A stretch of DNA of 64,000 nt from contig NZ_JADLQO010000024.1 in NCBI RefSeq assembly GCF_015477775.1, positions 1 through 64,000 of the forward strand, given 5' to 3'. Below the pieces are notes generated by a model, which ran no database searches, was not told where the DNA came from, and saw only the letters and a program-made list of their open reading frames with translations. Below, piece by piece: positions 37,276 through 45,155 of this stretch. Positions within the stretch are counted from its first letter, which is position 1; every line of letters begins with the position of its first letter. This DNA is from Nocardia abscessus (lineage in GTDB: Bacteria; Actinomycetota; Actinomycetes; Mycobacteriales; Mycobacteriaceae). The translations under genes and the position numbers were made by a program.

Positions 37276-38029
37276 ACTATCGACTTCCGCTCGTGCACTG
37301 GCTCGTCTGGCCGAATTCCGCGAATCGGCCGACATCTGATTCGTTGCTGGGATCCGCGTCGCGCGGATGCCCCACTCGCTCGACAGAGTTCGGAACGGTA
37401 CTCGGCCCCCCGCCGTCCTCAACGGGCCGACTGCCTGTCTGCAGAATCGGGAGATGGTCCTTTCTTCCGAACGGTGAGCCGACCGAATGCGCCACACCCG
37501 GGATGGTCGACTCCGGCGAAACCGGCGCACGCCAGTATTCCGGCTGTACCGGGCGTCGTCCAGACTAAAGCGGCGGCCGCGTCGTAGCCTTCTCAGCTGT
37601 GGGGAGGTGGCGGCGTCTCCGCCGCGCACGCGGAATGCGGCGGCCGGCTTGCGATTACGCCATCGTGGTGCGAGGCGGGAGGCGCTCGGCGCCGACTCAT
37701 TCGGCGTCCGTGCGCCGGATTTACCGAACGCGCCGGGCCGCCGCCGTGGAAGCGTCGAGATCCGGGTGCGCCTGCGCCGCGCCGAGCGCCACGAAACGCC
37801 GCCATCGGAGTACCGCAGGGGCGTTCCGGCAGGTGTCGTTTGCTGGTTGGCCTGGTGCGCGTGCAATATGTGAAGGCTCCACGGTCGCCGGCGGTGCACT
37901 GTTCGGCGCACGCGTCTCGTGCCGCGGCAGGGGACCCCGCTGTTCCCGTGGTGGAACCGATCTGTTATCTACTGGCTACGATTGTTTTTTCGACTGCACG
38001 CGCTCGGTAACCGTGAAGGGATTATCTCT
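37276..38029. other. Divergent intergenic region between lipid cluster and lsr2; no gene seen
   Basis: About 750 bases with no credible coding sequence; the open frames are short and lack family features. It must contain the promoters of the lipid-cluster operon (leftward) and of lsr2 (rightward). I see a 7-3-7 inverted repeat, ATCCGCG-TCG-CGCGGAT, at 37352-37368, about 77 bases upstream of the glycosyltransferase start. A TACGAT -10-like hexamer at 37977-37982 precedes lsr2. Nothing resembling a tRNA, transposon or regulator gene is present. Confidence 0.4.
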
Positions 38030-38365
38030 ATGGCACGCAAGGTCGTCGTGACTCTGGTCGATGACTACGACGGCAAGTCTCAGGCCGAGGAAACCGTGTC
38101 TTTCGCCGTGGACGGCGTGGCCTACGAGATGGACTTGTCGACGGACAATGCCGGTCAGTTGCGCGGATTCTTCGATCAGTGGGTTCCGTACGCCCGCAAA
38201 GTCGGTCGCACGCGGCGCGGGCGCGGCGGTGTCCTGCGTTCGGCGAACGATCGGGAGCAGGCCACGGTTATCCGGGAATGGGCGCGCAAAAACGGTATCG
38301 ACGTCTCGGCGCGCGGCCGGATCTCGGCCGAGGTCGTCGAGGCGTACAAAAAGGCGAACGGGTAG
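38030..38365 (+). CDS. lsr2: Lsr2 nucleoid-associated xenogeneic silencer
   Basis: A 111-residue protein matching mycobacterial Lsr2 in length and throughout. The N-terminal dimerisation part is MARKVVVTLVDDYDG, then VDGVAYEMDLS and FFDQWVPYARKVGR. The C-terminal DNA-binding part is REQATVIREWARKNGI with the AT-hook-like R-G-R loop at residues 95-97. Lsr2 bridges AT-rich DNA and silences acquired genes and secondary-metabolite clusters. ATG 38030 has GAAGGG upstream. A strong GC-rich hairpin follows the gene. It lies directly upstream of and divergent to the polyketide-glycolipid cluster. Genomes often carry more than one lsr2, so this may be the housekeeping copy or a paralogue. Confidence 0.97.
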   Translation: MARKVVVTLVDDYDGKSQAEETVSFAVDGVAYEMDLSTDNAGQLRGFFDQWVPYARKVGRTRRGRGGVLRSANDREQATVIREWARKNGIDVSARGRISAEVVEAYKKANG

Positions 38366-38378
38366 TTCCGGGCGAGTT

Positions 38379-38426
38379 CCGCGCCGCCGCAGCGGCGGCG
38401 CGGGGGCGCGCGGGCGGATTCTTTTC
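38379..38426 (+). terminator. Terminator after lsr2
   Basis: A GC-only inverted repeat (38379-38390 with 38392-38403) that can form a stem of 10-12 pairs sits 13 bases after the lsr2 stop. A T-rich stretch (ATTCTTTT, 38418-38425) follows a little later. Confidence 0.65.
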
Positions 38427-38472
38427 CGTGCCGGGCCGCGATAACGGCGGCGGACCGGGGTAAGCGACCACT

Positions 38473-39489
38473 ATGACGGTCATGACAGGCGCCCAGACGC
38501 TCGAACTGCCCCAGCCCCGCGGCGAGCTGTCCGAGGCGGTAGTGGAGTTGCTGCGCGGCGAACCGGGCGGCTCGGTCCCGGAGCCGGGTCCGGCGGACCC
38601 GTACGGCGAGGATCTGCATCTGGCCCTGCACACCTGCTACGAGCTGCACTATCACGGCTTCGCGGCGGTGGACGCGGGTTGGGAGTGGAACCCGGGCCTG
38701 CTCGGTCTGCGCGCCGCGCTGGAGCAGCGGTTCCTGCAAGCGTTGCGCGAGGACGTGCCCGGCGGAGCCGATCTCGACGCCGATCTCGACCAGTTGCTGG
38801 TCACTCCGGCCGACCCGGTCGGACCCAGCCGGTTCCTGCGCGACGAGGGCGACTGGTGGCAGATGCGCGAGTACTTCGTGCATCGTTCGATCTACCACCA
38901 CAAGGAGGCCGACCCCTACGCCTGGGTGATTCCGCGTTTGCGCGGACAGGCCAAGGCGTCGCTGGTGGCGGTGGAGTTCGACGAGTTCGGGGGTGGACGC
39001 GGCGAACGCGTGCACGCGCAGCTGTACGCCGATCTGCTGGCCGGGGCGGGGCTGGATCCGGCGTACCTGCACTATCTGGACGTGGTTCCCGCGCCGATGC
39101 TGGCGCTGGTGAACATGATGTCGCTGTTCGGTCTGCACCGGTCGTGGCGCGGGGCGCTGGTGGGCCATTTCGCGACGGTGGAGATCACTTCGCCGCCCGG
39201 AGCCCAGCGCATGGTGGAGGCGTTGCGGCGGTTGGACGCCGATCCGGCGTGTGTGCTGTTCTACCGCGAGCACGTCGAAGCCGACGCCGTGCACGAGCAG
39301 GTGATGCGTACCGGCGTGATCGGTGACCTGCTCCGGCAGGAACCCGGGCTCACCGAATCGGTGGCGTTCGGCATCCAGGTCACGAACTTGCTCGAGGACC
39401 GATTCGCCGATCATGTGCTGGAAGCCTGGCGCGCGGATCGCAGCTCGTTGCGCGAATCCTGGAGCGGACCGGTCGGCGCGGACGATTAA
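38473..39489 (+). CDS. Iron-containing redox enzyme, haem-oxygenase-like di-iron family
   Basis: A 338-residue all-helical protein of the haem-oxygenase-like di-iron oxidase type (TENA/UndA/SznF relatives). Candidate metal ligands appear in the expected pattern: ALHTCYELHYHGF (Glu and His), AVEFDEFGGGRGERVH (Glu/Asp and His), and a C-terminal H-V-E-A-D-A-V-H (HxxxDxxH). Members activate O2 to oxidise amines, fatty acids or amino acids. The first ATG (38473) has a GGGGTAAG purine tract upstream. A methyltransferase starts 31 bases after its stop and a CDGSH Fe-S protein overlaps that, so the three are probably one operon. The substrate is unknown. Confidence 0.88.
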   Translation: MTVMTGAQTLELPQPRGELSEAVVELLRGEPGGSVPEPGPADPYGEDLHLALHTCYELHYHGFAAVDAGWEWNPGLLGLRAALEQRFLQALREDVPGGADLDADLDQLLVTPADPVGPSRFLRDEGDWWQMREYFVHRSIYHHKEADPYAWVIPRLRGQAKASLVAVEFDEFGGGRGERVHAQLYADLLAGAGLDPAYLHYLDVVPAPMLALVNMMSLFGLHRSWRGALVGHFATVEITSPPGAQRMVEALRRLDADPACVLFYREHVEADAVHEQVMRTGVIGDLLRQEPGLTESVAFGIQVTNLLEDRFADHVLEAWRADRSSLRESWSGPVGADD

Positions 39490-39520
39490 GCGTCCTCCAG
39501 CGGGCTATCCGCGAGAAGTG

Positions 39521-40174
39521 ATGTTGATTCGACCCCCCGGCGTCTATCCGCCGCAGCTGGACACCTGGTTGCTCGTGCGCGCCCTTTCCGAGGCGGGTGT
39601 CCCGCGCGGCGGACACGCGCTGGATGTCTGCACCGGCACCGGCGCCTTGGCGGTGGCCGCCGCGCGCACCGGAGCGACGCGGGTGACCGCGGTGGACGTG
39701 TCCCGGTCCGCGGTGGTGTCCGCCTGGTTGAACTGCCGGCTGCGCGGCATCGACGCCGAGGTACTGCGCGGGGATTTCGGCGCGGTTCTCGGCGGGCGCA
39801 GCTTCGACCTCGTGCTGGCCAACCCGCCCTACGTCCCCGCCCCCGAAGGCACCGACACCCGTGGGATCGCCCGTGCGTGGGACGCCGGGACCAGCGGCAG
39901 GGCGATACTCGACCAGTTGTGCGCGGCGCTGCCCACCCTGCTGAAACCACGGGGGGTCGCGTTGATCGTGCATTCGGCGCTGTGCGATCCCGATACGACC
40001 CTGGACCAGTTGCGCGCGCTCGAGTTGAAGGCCGCCATCGTGGCACGGGCGACCGTGCCGTTCGGGCCGGTGCTGCGCCGCCGCGCGCAATGGCTGGAGT
40101 CGGCCGGGCTGATCGAGCCCGGCCAGCGTATGGAAGATCTGGTGGTGATTCGTGTCGACCGCATCCGGCAATGA
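39521..40174 (+). CDS. Class I SAM-dependent methyltransferase (HemK/RlmG-like)
   Basis: A 217-residue methyltransferase. SAM-binding motif I is seen as LDVCTGTGALAVAAA (about residues 27-41), the acidic motif II as VTAVDVS, and motif IV as L-A-N-P-P-Y. NPPY marks N-methylation of a planar nitrogen such as a base or glutamine amide. It lacks the N-terminal helical domain of PrmC, so the target is probably not release factor. ATG 39521 is used; GCGAGAAGTG lies just upstream. It follows the di-iron oxidase gene by 31 bases and overlaps the CDGSH gene by 23 bases. Confidence 0.88.
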   Translation: MLIRPPGVYPPQLDTWLLVRALSEAGVPRGGHALDVCTGTGALAVAAARTGATRVTAVDVSRSAVVSAWLNCRLRGIDAEVLRGDFGAVLGGRSFDLVLANPPYVPAPEGTDTRGIARAWDAGTSGRAILDQLCAALPTLLKPRGVALIVHSALCDPDTTLDQLRALELKAAIVARATVPFGPVLRRRAQWLESAGLIEPGQRMEDLVVIRVDRIRQ

Positions 40175-40361
40175 GCAGTGGCGTCGCGTGACGCTCACCG
40201 CCGATGGACCCGCGCTGATCGAGGGCCCGGTGGAAGTGGTCACCGCGGACGGCCGCACGATCCGCTCGGACCGGTTCATGGTGGCGCTGTGCCTGTGCCG
40301 GCGCTCGAAGAACTACCCGTTCTGCGACACCAGCCACCGCAAGCATCGCCGTTCGTCCTGA
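40152..40361 (+). CDS. CDGSH-type iron-sulfur protein
   Basis: A 69-residue protein carrying one CDGSH [2Fe-2S] site. The motif is C-x-C-x-x-S-x3-P-x-C-D-x-x-H, seen as ALCLCRRSKNYPFCDTSHRKH near the C-terminus, with Thr in place of Gly. The three Cys and one His ligate the redox-active cluster. GTG 40152 lies inside the 3' end of the methyltransferase gene, so translation is coupled. It could donate or accept electrons for the di-iron enzyme encoded two genes upstream; this is inferred from context only. Confidence 0.93.
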   Translation: MSTASGNEQWRRVTLTADGPALIEGPVEVVTADGRTIRSDRFMVALCLCRRSKNYPFCDTSHRKHRRSS

Positions 40362-40388
40362 GCGCAGCTCACGCGTCCTGACCGCAGC

Positions 40389-40877
40389 TCACGCGGGCGA
40401 ATGATCCGAACGCAGGGCGCGCGCGGTGTCCAGCAGCGACTCGGTGGCGCAGGCGACGGTCTGCGCGACCACGTCCGCCGGGTCGCCGTCGAACCGGCGG
40501 TGCCAGGCGCGGACCTCGTGCTCGGTGGCGATGGCGAACCACACCGAGCCCGGCGGTTCGCCGTCTTGCGGATCCGGGCCGCCCGCACCGGTGACCGCTA
40601 CGGCGACAACCGCTTTCAGCATCTCTCGCACGCCGGTGGCCATTGTTTCGGCCGCGGTCTGCGACACCACCGGCACATCGGGCACCCCGAGGACGGTGTG
40701 CTTGACCTCCGAGCTGTAGGCCACCAGGCCGCCGCGGAACCATTCGGACGAGTTCGGCGCCGCCCCCAGCGTGGCCGACAGACGGCCCGAGGTCAGCGAT
40801 TCGGCCACCGCGACGGTGATCTGCGAGTCCCGCGCCAGTTCGGCCAGCTCGTGTGCGTGCTCGTCCGCCTGTGGCAT
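40389..40877 (-). CDS. CinA-like C-terminal domain protein (NMN amidohydrolase)
   Basis: A 162-residue stand-alone CinA C-terminal domain, the PncC type that deamidates nicotinamide mononucleotide in NAD recycling. Family features: VAVAESLTSGRLSATL (catalytic Ser and Lys region), FRGGLVAYSSEVK, and AVAVTGAGGPDPQDGEPPGSVW. ATG 40877 is chosen because the family begins within ~20 residues of the AES motif; the upstream extension is low-complexity. It converges with the CDGSH gene across 27 bases and is divergent from the hemerythrin gene. Confidence 0.9.
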   Translation of the reverse strand: MPQADEHAHELAELARDSQITVAVAESLTSGRLSATLGAAPNSSEWFRGGLVAYSSEVKHTVLGVPDVPVVSQTAAETMATGVREMLKAVVAVAVTGAGGPDPQDGEPPGSVWFAIATEHEVRAWHRRFDGDPADVVAQTVACATESLLDTARALRSDHSPA

Positions 40878-40950
40878 CTGCGTCCTTCCTGCGCTGTCTG
40901 CTGCCCACCTTACGGCCCCGTACCGGTCCGGCCGCACGGCAGGCCGTGGT

Positions 40951-40975
40951 GTTTCGGCGCGGCGGCGCCGGGAAT
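40951..40975 (+). promoter_or_regulatory. SigB/SigF-type promoter for hemerythrin gene
   Basis: GTTT (40951-40954), exactly 15 bases, GGGAAT (40970-40975), ending 38 bases before the hemerythrin ATG. It matches the GTTT-N15-GGGWAT form of stress sigma factors (B. subtilis SigB, mycobacterial SigF). Part of a recurrent set in this region. Confidence 0.55.
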
Positions 40976-41013
40976 GTCGGCAACAGACCGGCATCCGATG
41001 CAAGGAGAAAGCG

Positions 41014-41514
41014 ATGACGACCGACGCGATCGTACTGCTGCGCGAGGATCACAAGGCGATCCGGAAGCTGTTCCGCGAGTTCGAGAAGGCGGGTGAGGAC
41101 GCCGTCAAGACGAAGGGGGAGGTGGTGAACAAGATCATCGAGGCGCTCACCGTGCACACCTATCTGGAGAACGAGTGCATGTATCCGGAGGTGCGCAAAC
41201 TCGTTCCCGAGCTCGAGGACGACATCCTGGAGTCCTACGAGGAGCATCACGTCGCCGATGTGCTGGTGACCGAGCTGGCGATGATGAAGCCCGATGACGA
41301 GCACTTCACCGCCAAGGCCACCGTGCTGATCGAGAACGTCGACCACCACATCGATGAGGAAGAGAACGACTGGTTCCCCAAGGTGCGAGAGCGGCTGGGG
41401 CGCAAACAACTCCAGGACATCGGGGCCCGGCTGCAAGAACTCAGGAAGAAGGCGCCGACCTCGCCCGCCCAGCCTTCGGCGCTGAAGAAGACGGTCGACG
41501 CGGTCCTGGCCTGA
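41014..41514 (+). CDS. Hemerythrin HHE domain protein
   Basis: A 166-residue four-helix protein with the hemerythrin di-iron ligand pattern: His in REDHKAIRKLF (about residue 12), His and Glu in VHTYLENE, His in YEEHHVAD, and H-H-I-D-E-E-E. The C-terminal Lys/Ala/Pro tail is unordered. ATG 41014 has AAGGAGAAAG upstream. Actinobacterial proteins of this type bind O2, NO or peroxide and are linked to oxidative and nitrosative stress. A SigB/SigF-like promoter lies just upstream and a 19-bp perfect hairpin follows the stop. Confidence 0.93.
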   Translation: MTTDAIVLLREDHKAIRKLFREFEKAGEDAVKTKGEVVNKIIEALTVHTYLENECMYPEVRKLVPELEDDILESYEEHHVADVLVTELAMMKPDDEHFTAKATVLIENVDHHIDEEENDWFPKVRERLGRKQLQDIGARLQELRKKAPTSPAQPSALKKTVDAVLA

Positions 41515-41515
41515 A

Positions 41516-41556
41516 CCCTGCGACCTCCCGCCGGTCACCGGCGGGAGGTCGCAGGG
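41516..41556. terminator. 19-bp perfect-stem bidirectional terminator
   Basis: Bases 41516-41534 pair without mismatch with 41538-41556 around a 3-base loop. It fills the gap between the stops of two convergent genes, so it can end transcription from both sides. There is no U tract. Confidence 0.85.
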
Positions 41557-41571
41557 CCGGTCGCCGCGCAG

Positions 41572-42183
41572 TCACCCCGCGGGCGGGTACTGCTGGGTGT
41601 CGAGCACCTCGGCCAGGTGGGCGGCGTTCCTGGCCAGCGCCGCGGTGGCCGAGGCCACCGCCTTGGGCACCGAGTCGAGATCCTGATAGTCGGTACCGCC
41701 CATGGCTTGGTCGTTCCAGTACGTGCACCCCTGCGCGGGGATGGTGAATCCGATGTCGTTGAGCCCTTGGTACAGGTCGGCGACGATCTTGTGCGCGCCG
41801 TCCTCGTTGCCGACCACCGCGACGGTGGCCACCTTCCCGACCATCGCGGGCCTGCCCTCGTCGTCGGTTTCGGACAGTTCGGCGTCCAATCGCTCCAGCA
41901 CCCGCTGCGCCACCGAGGACATGTGCCCTACCCACGTGGGTGTCGAGACCAGCAGGATGTCGGCCGCCGCGATCCGTTCGCGGATCGACGGCCACTGGTC
42001 GCCGGGTCCCTCGTCGGCGGTGACCCCGGGCAGCACCTCGTAGTCGACCACGCGCAGGACCGAGCCCTGCACGCCGTGCTGGGCCAGCTCGTCGAGCACC
42101 TGGCGGGCGATGAGGTCGCTGCTGGATTCGGCGGGTGACTTCTTCAACGTGCACACGAGGGCGACGGCGGTCGGTCCGGCCAT
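41572..42183 (-). CDS. Flavodoxin-like NAD(P)H-dependent oxidoreductase
   Basis: A 203-residue flavodoxin-fold protein. It begins with a beta strand and phosphate loop (VALVCTLKKSPAESSSDLI), then ADILLVSTPTWVGHMSS (the FMN ring-binding Thr-Pro-x-Trp type loop), and VATVAVVGNEDGAHKI. Members bind FMN and reduce quinones or act as NAD(P)H-dependent FMN reductases. ATG 42183 has a strong AGGAGG ribosome binding site. It starts 34 bases after the decarboxylase stop on the same strand, so it is probably the second gene of that operon under the same stress-type promoter. Confidence 0.9.
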   Translation of the reverse strand: MAGPTAVALVCTLKKSPAESSSDLIARQVLDELAQHGVQGSVLRVVDYEVLPGVTADEGPGDQWPSIRERIAAADILLVSTPTWVGHMSSVAQRVLERLDAELSETDDEGRPAMVGKVATVAVVGNEDGAHKIVADLYQGLNDIGFTIPAQGCTYWNDQAMGGTDYQDLDSVPKAVASATAALARNAAHLAEVLDTQQYPPAG

Positions 42184-42217
42184 AGGAAAACCTCCTGGTT
42201 CACAGCGTGGTTCGCGT

Positions 42218-43681
42218 TCATGCTCGGGCCACGACACGGATCGTGCGCAGCTGCGGATCGGCGGCGTCCGGCACGTTCATTCCCGCGTCGAGCCCGGTGC
42301 GCAAGTAGTCCACGACCGCCGCGTCGATCCGCTCACCGGGCACGACCACCGGAATGCCCGGCGGGTAAGGCGTGAGCTGCTCGGCGGCGACGCGGCCGAC
42401 GGCGTCGCGCGCGTCCACCCTCTCGACCGGGCCGAAGAACGCGTCGCGAGGCAGCATCACCGTGTCCAACTGCAGGTCCTGTGGCGAGGGCAGGTGGATG
42501 CGGGGCGGCTGCGGATCGGTCAGCTGCTCGCGCCACGCCGCGACGCCGTCGACCAAGGCGTCGACGGTGTCCTTGTCGTCGGCGAGCGACAGTGTGGCGA
42601 GCACGCGGCGGTGGTCGCTGAGTCCCACGTCGAGGCGCCGGTGCTCACGCAACCAGTCCGCGGCTTGATAGCCGCCGGCCCCGGTGCCGGACACGTCCAT
42701 GAGCACCTGCAGCCGATCGAGGTCGTGCGAGGCTTCGACGCCGAGCAGCTCGTCGTCGAGCACTCGGATGCCGGGGATCTCGCCCAGCCGGCGCCTGGCC
42801 TGTTCGGCGACTCGCAGCGCCGCCTCGAGCAGGTCGTGTCCCTGCTCGACCATCTGCCTGCGCCAGCCGTCGAGCGCGGCGTAGACCAGGACATTCGGGC
42901 TGGTGGTCATCAGCAGGTCGGCGCATTCGCTGAGCCGGATCGGATCGATGAGATCGCCTTGCAGGTGGAACACCGAGCCCTGTTCGAAGCCCGCGCCCAT
43001 CTTGTGCACGCTGACCACGCAGACGTCCGCGCCCGCGTCCATCGCCCAGGTCGGCAGGTCTTCGTGGAACGGCAGGTGCGCGCCCCACGCCTCGTCGACG
43101 ATGAGGGGCTTGCCGCGTTCGTGGCACACGTCGGCGATGGCGCGGATGTCCGCGCAGGTGCCGTAGGGGCTCGGGCTCACGATCAGCGCGCCCGCGGCGT
43201 CGGGATGCTCGTCCCACGCCTCGCGCACCTGCTGGGGTGAGGGCGGATGCGACAGATGGTGCTCGGCGTCCCATCGAGGGGTGATCCAGTGCGGCTGGAC
43301 GCCGGAGAAGATGAGCCCGGCCACGATCGACTTGTGGCTGTCGCGCGGGACGAGCAGGCCGCCGTCGTGGCCACCCGCGACCGCCATCATGGCGGCCTTG
43401 ACCGACAGCGAACTGCCGCAGGTGGAGAAGAACGCGGATTCGGCGCGCACCGCGTCGGCCATCAGCGCCTCGGCGCGGGCGAGGTAACCGCTGCGCGCGA
43501 GCCGGTCGTCCAGACCGGCGATCGCCAGCACGTCCGAGGCGAACGCGTCCCGGCCGATCACGTCCAGGACGCGTTCGTCGGCCCCACGTCCTTGCCGGTG
43601 GCCGGGGGGAGTGAAGCCGTACCGGCCCAGCCGGTGATGGTCGGCAAGCGCTTCCAGCAGAGGAGCTCGTGTATGGTCCAC
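42218..43681 (-). CDS. Orn/Lys/Arg decarboxylase-family PLP enzyme
   Basis: A 487-residue fold-type I PLP decarboxylase of the short (Bacillus SpeA/YaaO) type, lacking the N-terminal response-regulator-like wing domain of the E. coli enzymes. Motifs: TPPGHRQGRG near the N-terminus, STCGSSLSVKAAM, PRDSHKSI, LIVDEAWGAHLPFH, and the PLP lysine in S-V-H-K-M-G-A-G. The C-terminal domain has ERVDARDAVGRVAAEQLTPYPPGIPV, typical of the family. Expected to form polyamines or agmatine and consume protons. The GTG start at 43681 lies 9 bases from a GGGTAG box, so the message may be leaderless. Probably co-transcribed with the flavodoxin-like gene. Confidence 0.92.
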   Translation of the reverse strand: MDHTRAPLLEALADHHRLGRYGFTPPGHRQGRGADERVLDVIGRDAFASDVLAIAGLDDRLARSGYLARAEALMADAVRAESAFFSTCGSSLSVKAAMMAVAGGHDGGLLVPRDSHKSIVAGLIFSGVQPHWITPRWDAEHHLSHPPSPQQVREAWDEHPDAAGALIVSPSPYGTCADIRAIADVCHERGKPLIVDEAWGAHLPFHEDLPTWAMDAGADVCVVSVHKMGAGFEQGSVFHLQGDLIDPIRLSECADLLMTTSPNVLVYAALDGWRRQMVEQGHDLLEAALRVAEQARRRLGEIPGIRVLDDELLGVEASHDLDRLQVLMDVSGTGAGGYQAADWLREHRRLDVGLSDHRRVLATLSLADDKDTVDALVDGVAAWREQLTDPQPPRIHLPSPQDLQLDTVMLPRDAFFGPVERVDARDAVGRVAAEQLTPYPPGIPVVVPGERIDAAVVDYLRTGLDAGMNVPDAADPQLRTIRVVARA

Positions 43682-43690
43682 GGCTTCCGC

Positions 43691-43715
43691 CTACCCGGAA
43701 TCGATGGCGGCACAC
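43691..43715 (-). promoter_or_regulatory. SigB/SigF-type promoter for decarboxylase operon
   Basis: Read leftwards: GTGT (43715-43712), 15 bases, GGGTAG (43696-43691), ending 9 bases before the GTG start. It has one mismatch to GTTT. A start of transcription at the GTG would give a leaderless message. Confidence 0.45.
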
Positions 43716-43804
43716 GTCCGGCGTGCAGTGCGGTTACGGCCTGCGGCGAATGCGGGACGTACGGTCCGTGCCCACTCTGCCGCGGGTCGGGCGACTCGGA
43801 CGAA

Positions 43805-43829
43805 GTTTTGGGCGGGGGCGCCCGGGTAG
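43805..43829 (+). promoter_or_regulatory. SigB/SigF-type promoter for zinc dehydrogenase gene
   Basis: GTTT (43805-43808), 15 bases, GGGTAG (43824-43829), ending 38 bases before the ATG, the same distance as at the hemerythrin gene. A GGAGGAG ribosome binding site lies between promoter and start. Confidence 0.6.
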
Positions 43830-43867
43830 GACGGGGGAGTATCGACCCCGACCCGGAGGAGCGCCGG

Positions 43868-45061
43868 ATGAAGGCAGTGACCTGGCAAGGACGACGCAAA
43901 ATCGCCGTGGAGACGGTGCCCGACCCGCGGATCGAGGCGCCGACGGACGCGATCATCGAGGTCACCTCCACCGGTATCTGCGGATCCGACCTGCATCTGT
44001 ACGAGGTGCTCGGCGCGTACATGAGCAGCGGCGACGTACTCGGCCACGAACCGATGGGACGGGTGGTCGAGACCGGTTCGGCCGTGACCGACCTGGCCCG
44101 CGGCGACCGCGTCGTGATCCCGTTCCAGATCAGCTGCGGCGCCTGCTACATGTGCCGGACCGGTCTGCCCACCCAGTGCGAGACCACCCAGGTCCGCAAA
44201 TACGGCTGCGGGGCGGCGCTGTTCGGCTATTCCAAGCTCTACGGGCAGGTGCCCGGCGGCCAAGCCGAGTACCTGCGGGTGCCGCATGCGGACTTCACTC
44301 ATGTCAAGGTGCCGGACGGACCGCCCGATTCGCGGTTCTTGTACCTGTCCGACGTGCTGCCCACCGCCTGGCAGGCGGTGGAATACGCCGCGGTGCCCGA
44401 AGGCGGATCGGTGACCGTGCTCGGCCTCGGCCCGATCGGGGACATGGCCTGCCGGGTGGCGGCACATCGCGGCTATCGCGTGATCGGCGTCGACCGGGTG
44501 CCCGAGCGGCTGGCGCGCGCGGCCGGGCGCGGCGTCGAGGTGATCGACCTGGAGTCCGTCGACGAGCCGGTCGGCGACATCATCCGCGGCTGGACCGACG
44601 GCCGGGGCACCGACTCGGTCATCGACGCGGTCGGGATGGAGGCCCACGGCTCGCCGATCGCCTCGGTGGCGCAGCGCTCGGCGGCGTTCCTGCCGGACAT
44701 GGTGGCACAGAAGCTGATGGACACCGCGGGCATCGATCGGCTCGCGGCGCTGAACTCCGCGATCGACATCGTGCGCCGCGGTGGCACGATCTCGCTGATC
44801 GGCGTCTACGGCGGCATGCTCGACCCGCTGCCGATGCGGGTGCTGTTCGACAAGCAGATCCAGGTGCGGATGGGGCAGGCGAACGTCAAACGGTGGGTCG
44901 AGGACATCATGCCGCTGCTGCGCGACGGCGATCCGCTGGGCGTGGAGACCTTCGCGACCCACCGCCTGCCGCTGGCCGATGCCGCGCGGGCCTACGCCAT
45001 GTTCCAGCAGAAAACCGACGGTGCGGTGAAGATCGTCCTCGACCCGACCGCCACGAACTGA
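43868..45061 (+). CDS. Zinc-dependent alcohol dehydrogenase (formaldehyde dehydrogenase-like group)
   Basis: A 397-residue medium-chain dehydrogenase. Catalytic zinc ligands are in STGICGSDLH (Cys) and LGHEPMG (His/Glu). The structural zinc lobe has four Cys in the spacing C-x2-C-x2-C-x7-C (CGACYMCRTGLPTQC). The cofactor-binding motif is VLGLGPIGDMA. The extra loop around residues 110-150 and overall length fit the glutathione-independent formaldehyde/threonine dehydrogenase-like branch. ATG 43868 has GGAGGAG upstream. It is divergent from the decarboxylase operon, and both have SigB/SigF-like promoters. Likely detoxifies short aldehydes or alcohols; the substrate is not certain. Confidence 0.92.
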   Translation: MKAVTWQGRRKIAVETVPDPRIEAPTDAIIEVTSTGICGSDLHLYEVLGAYMSSGDVLGHEPMGRVVETGSAVTDLARGDRVVIPFQISCGACYMCRTGLPTQCETTQVRKYGCGAALFGYSKLYGQVPGGQAEYLRVPHADFTHVKVPDGPPDSRFLYLSDVLPTAWQAVEYAAVPEGGSVTVLGLGPIGDMACRVAAHRGYRVIGVDRVPERLARAAGRGVEVIDLESVDEPVGDIIRGWTDGRGTDSVIDAVGMEAHGSPIASVAQRSAAFLPDMVAQKLMDTAGIDRLAALNSAIDIVRRGGTISLIGVYGGMLDPLPMRVLFDKQIQVRMGQANVKRWVEDIMPLLRDGDPLGVETFATHRLPLADAARAYAMFQQKTDGAVKIVLDPTATN

Positions 45062-45120
45062 CCGGCGCGGCGGGTCCGCACCGGACCCAGCCGCGGTCGT
45101 CGGCGACCGCGGACGGTCCG

Positions 45121-45145
45121 GTTTGCTCTGTCCGCGCCTGGGTAG
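45121..45145 (+). promoter_or_regulatory. SigB/SigF-type promoter for CtpI-like ATPase
   Basis: GTTT (45121-45124), 15 bases, GGGTAG (45140-45145), ending 10 bases before the ATG. Transcription would start within a few bases of the ATG, so the message would be nearly leaderless. No ribosome binding site is seen. Confidence 0.6.
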
Positions 45146-45155
45146 CTCGCCGGGT

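Noticed and set aside
37293..37911. Short ORFs in the gap between the glycosyltransferase and lsr2
   Set aside because: Arg/Pro-biased translations with no helix, strand or motif pattern; starts lack ribosome binding sites.
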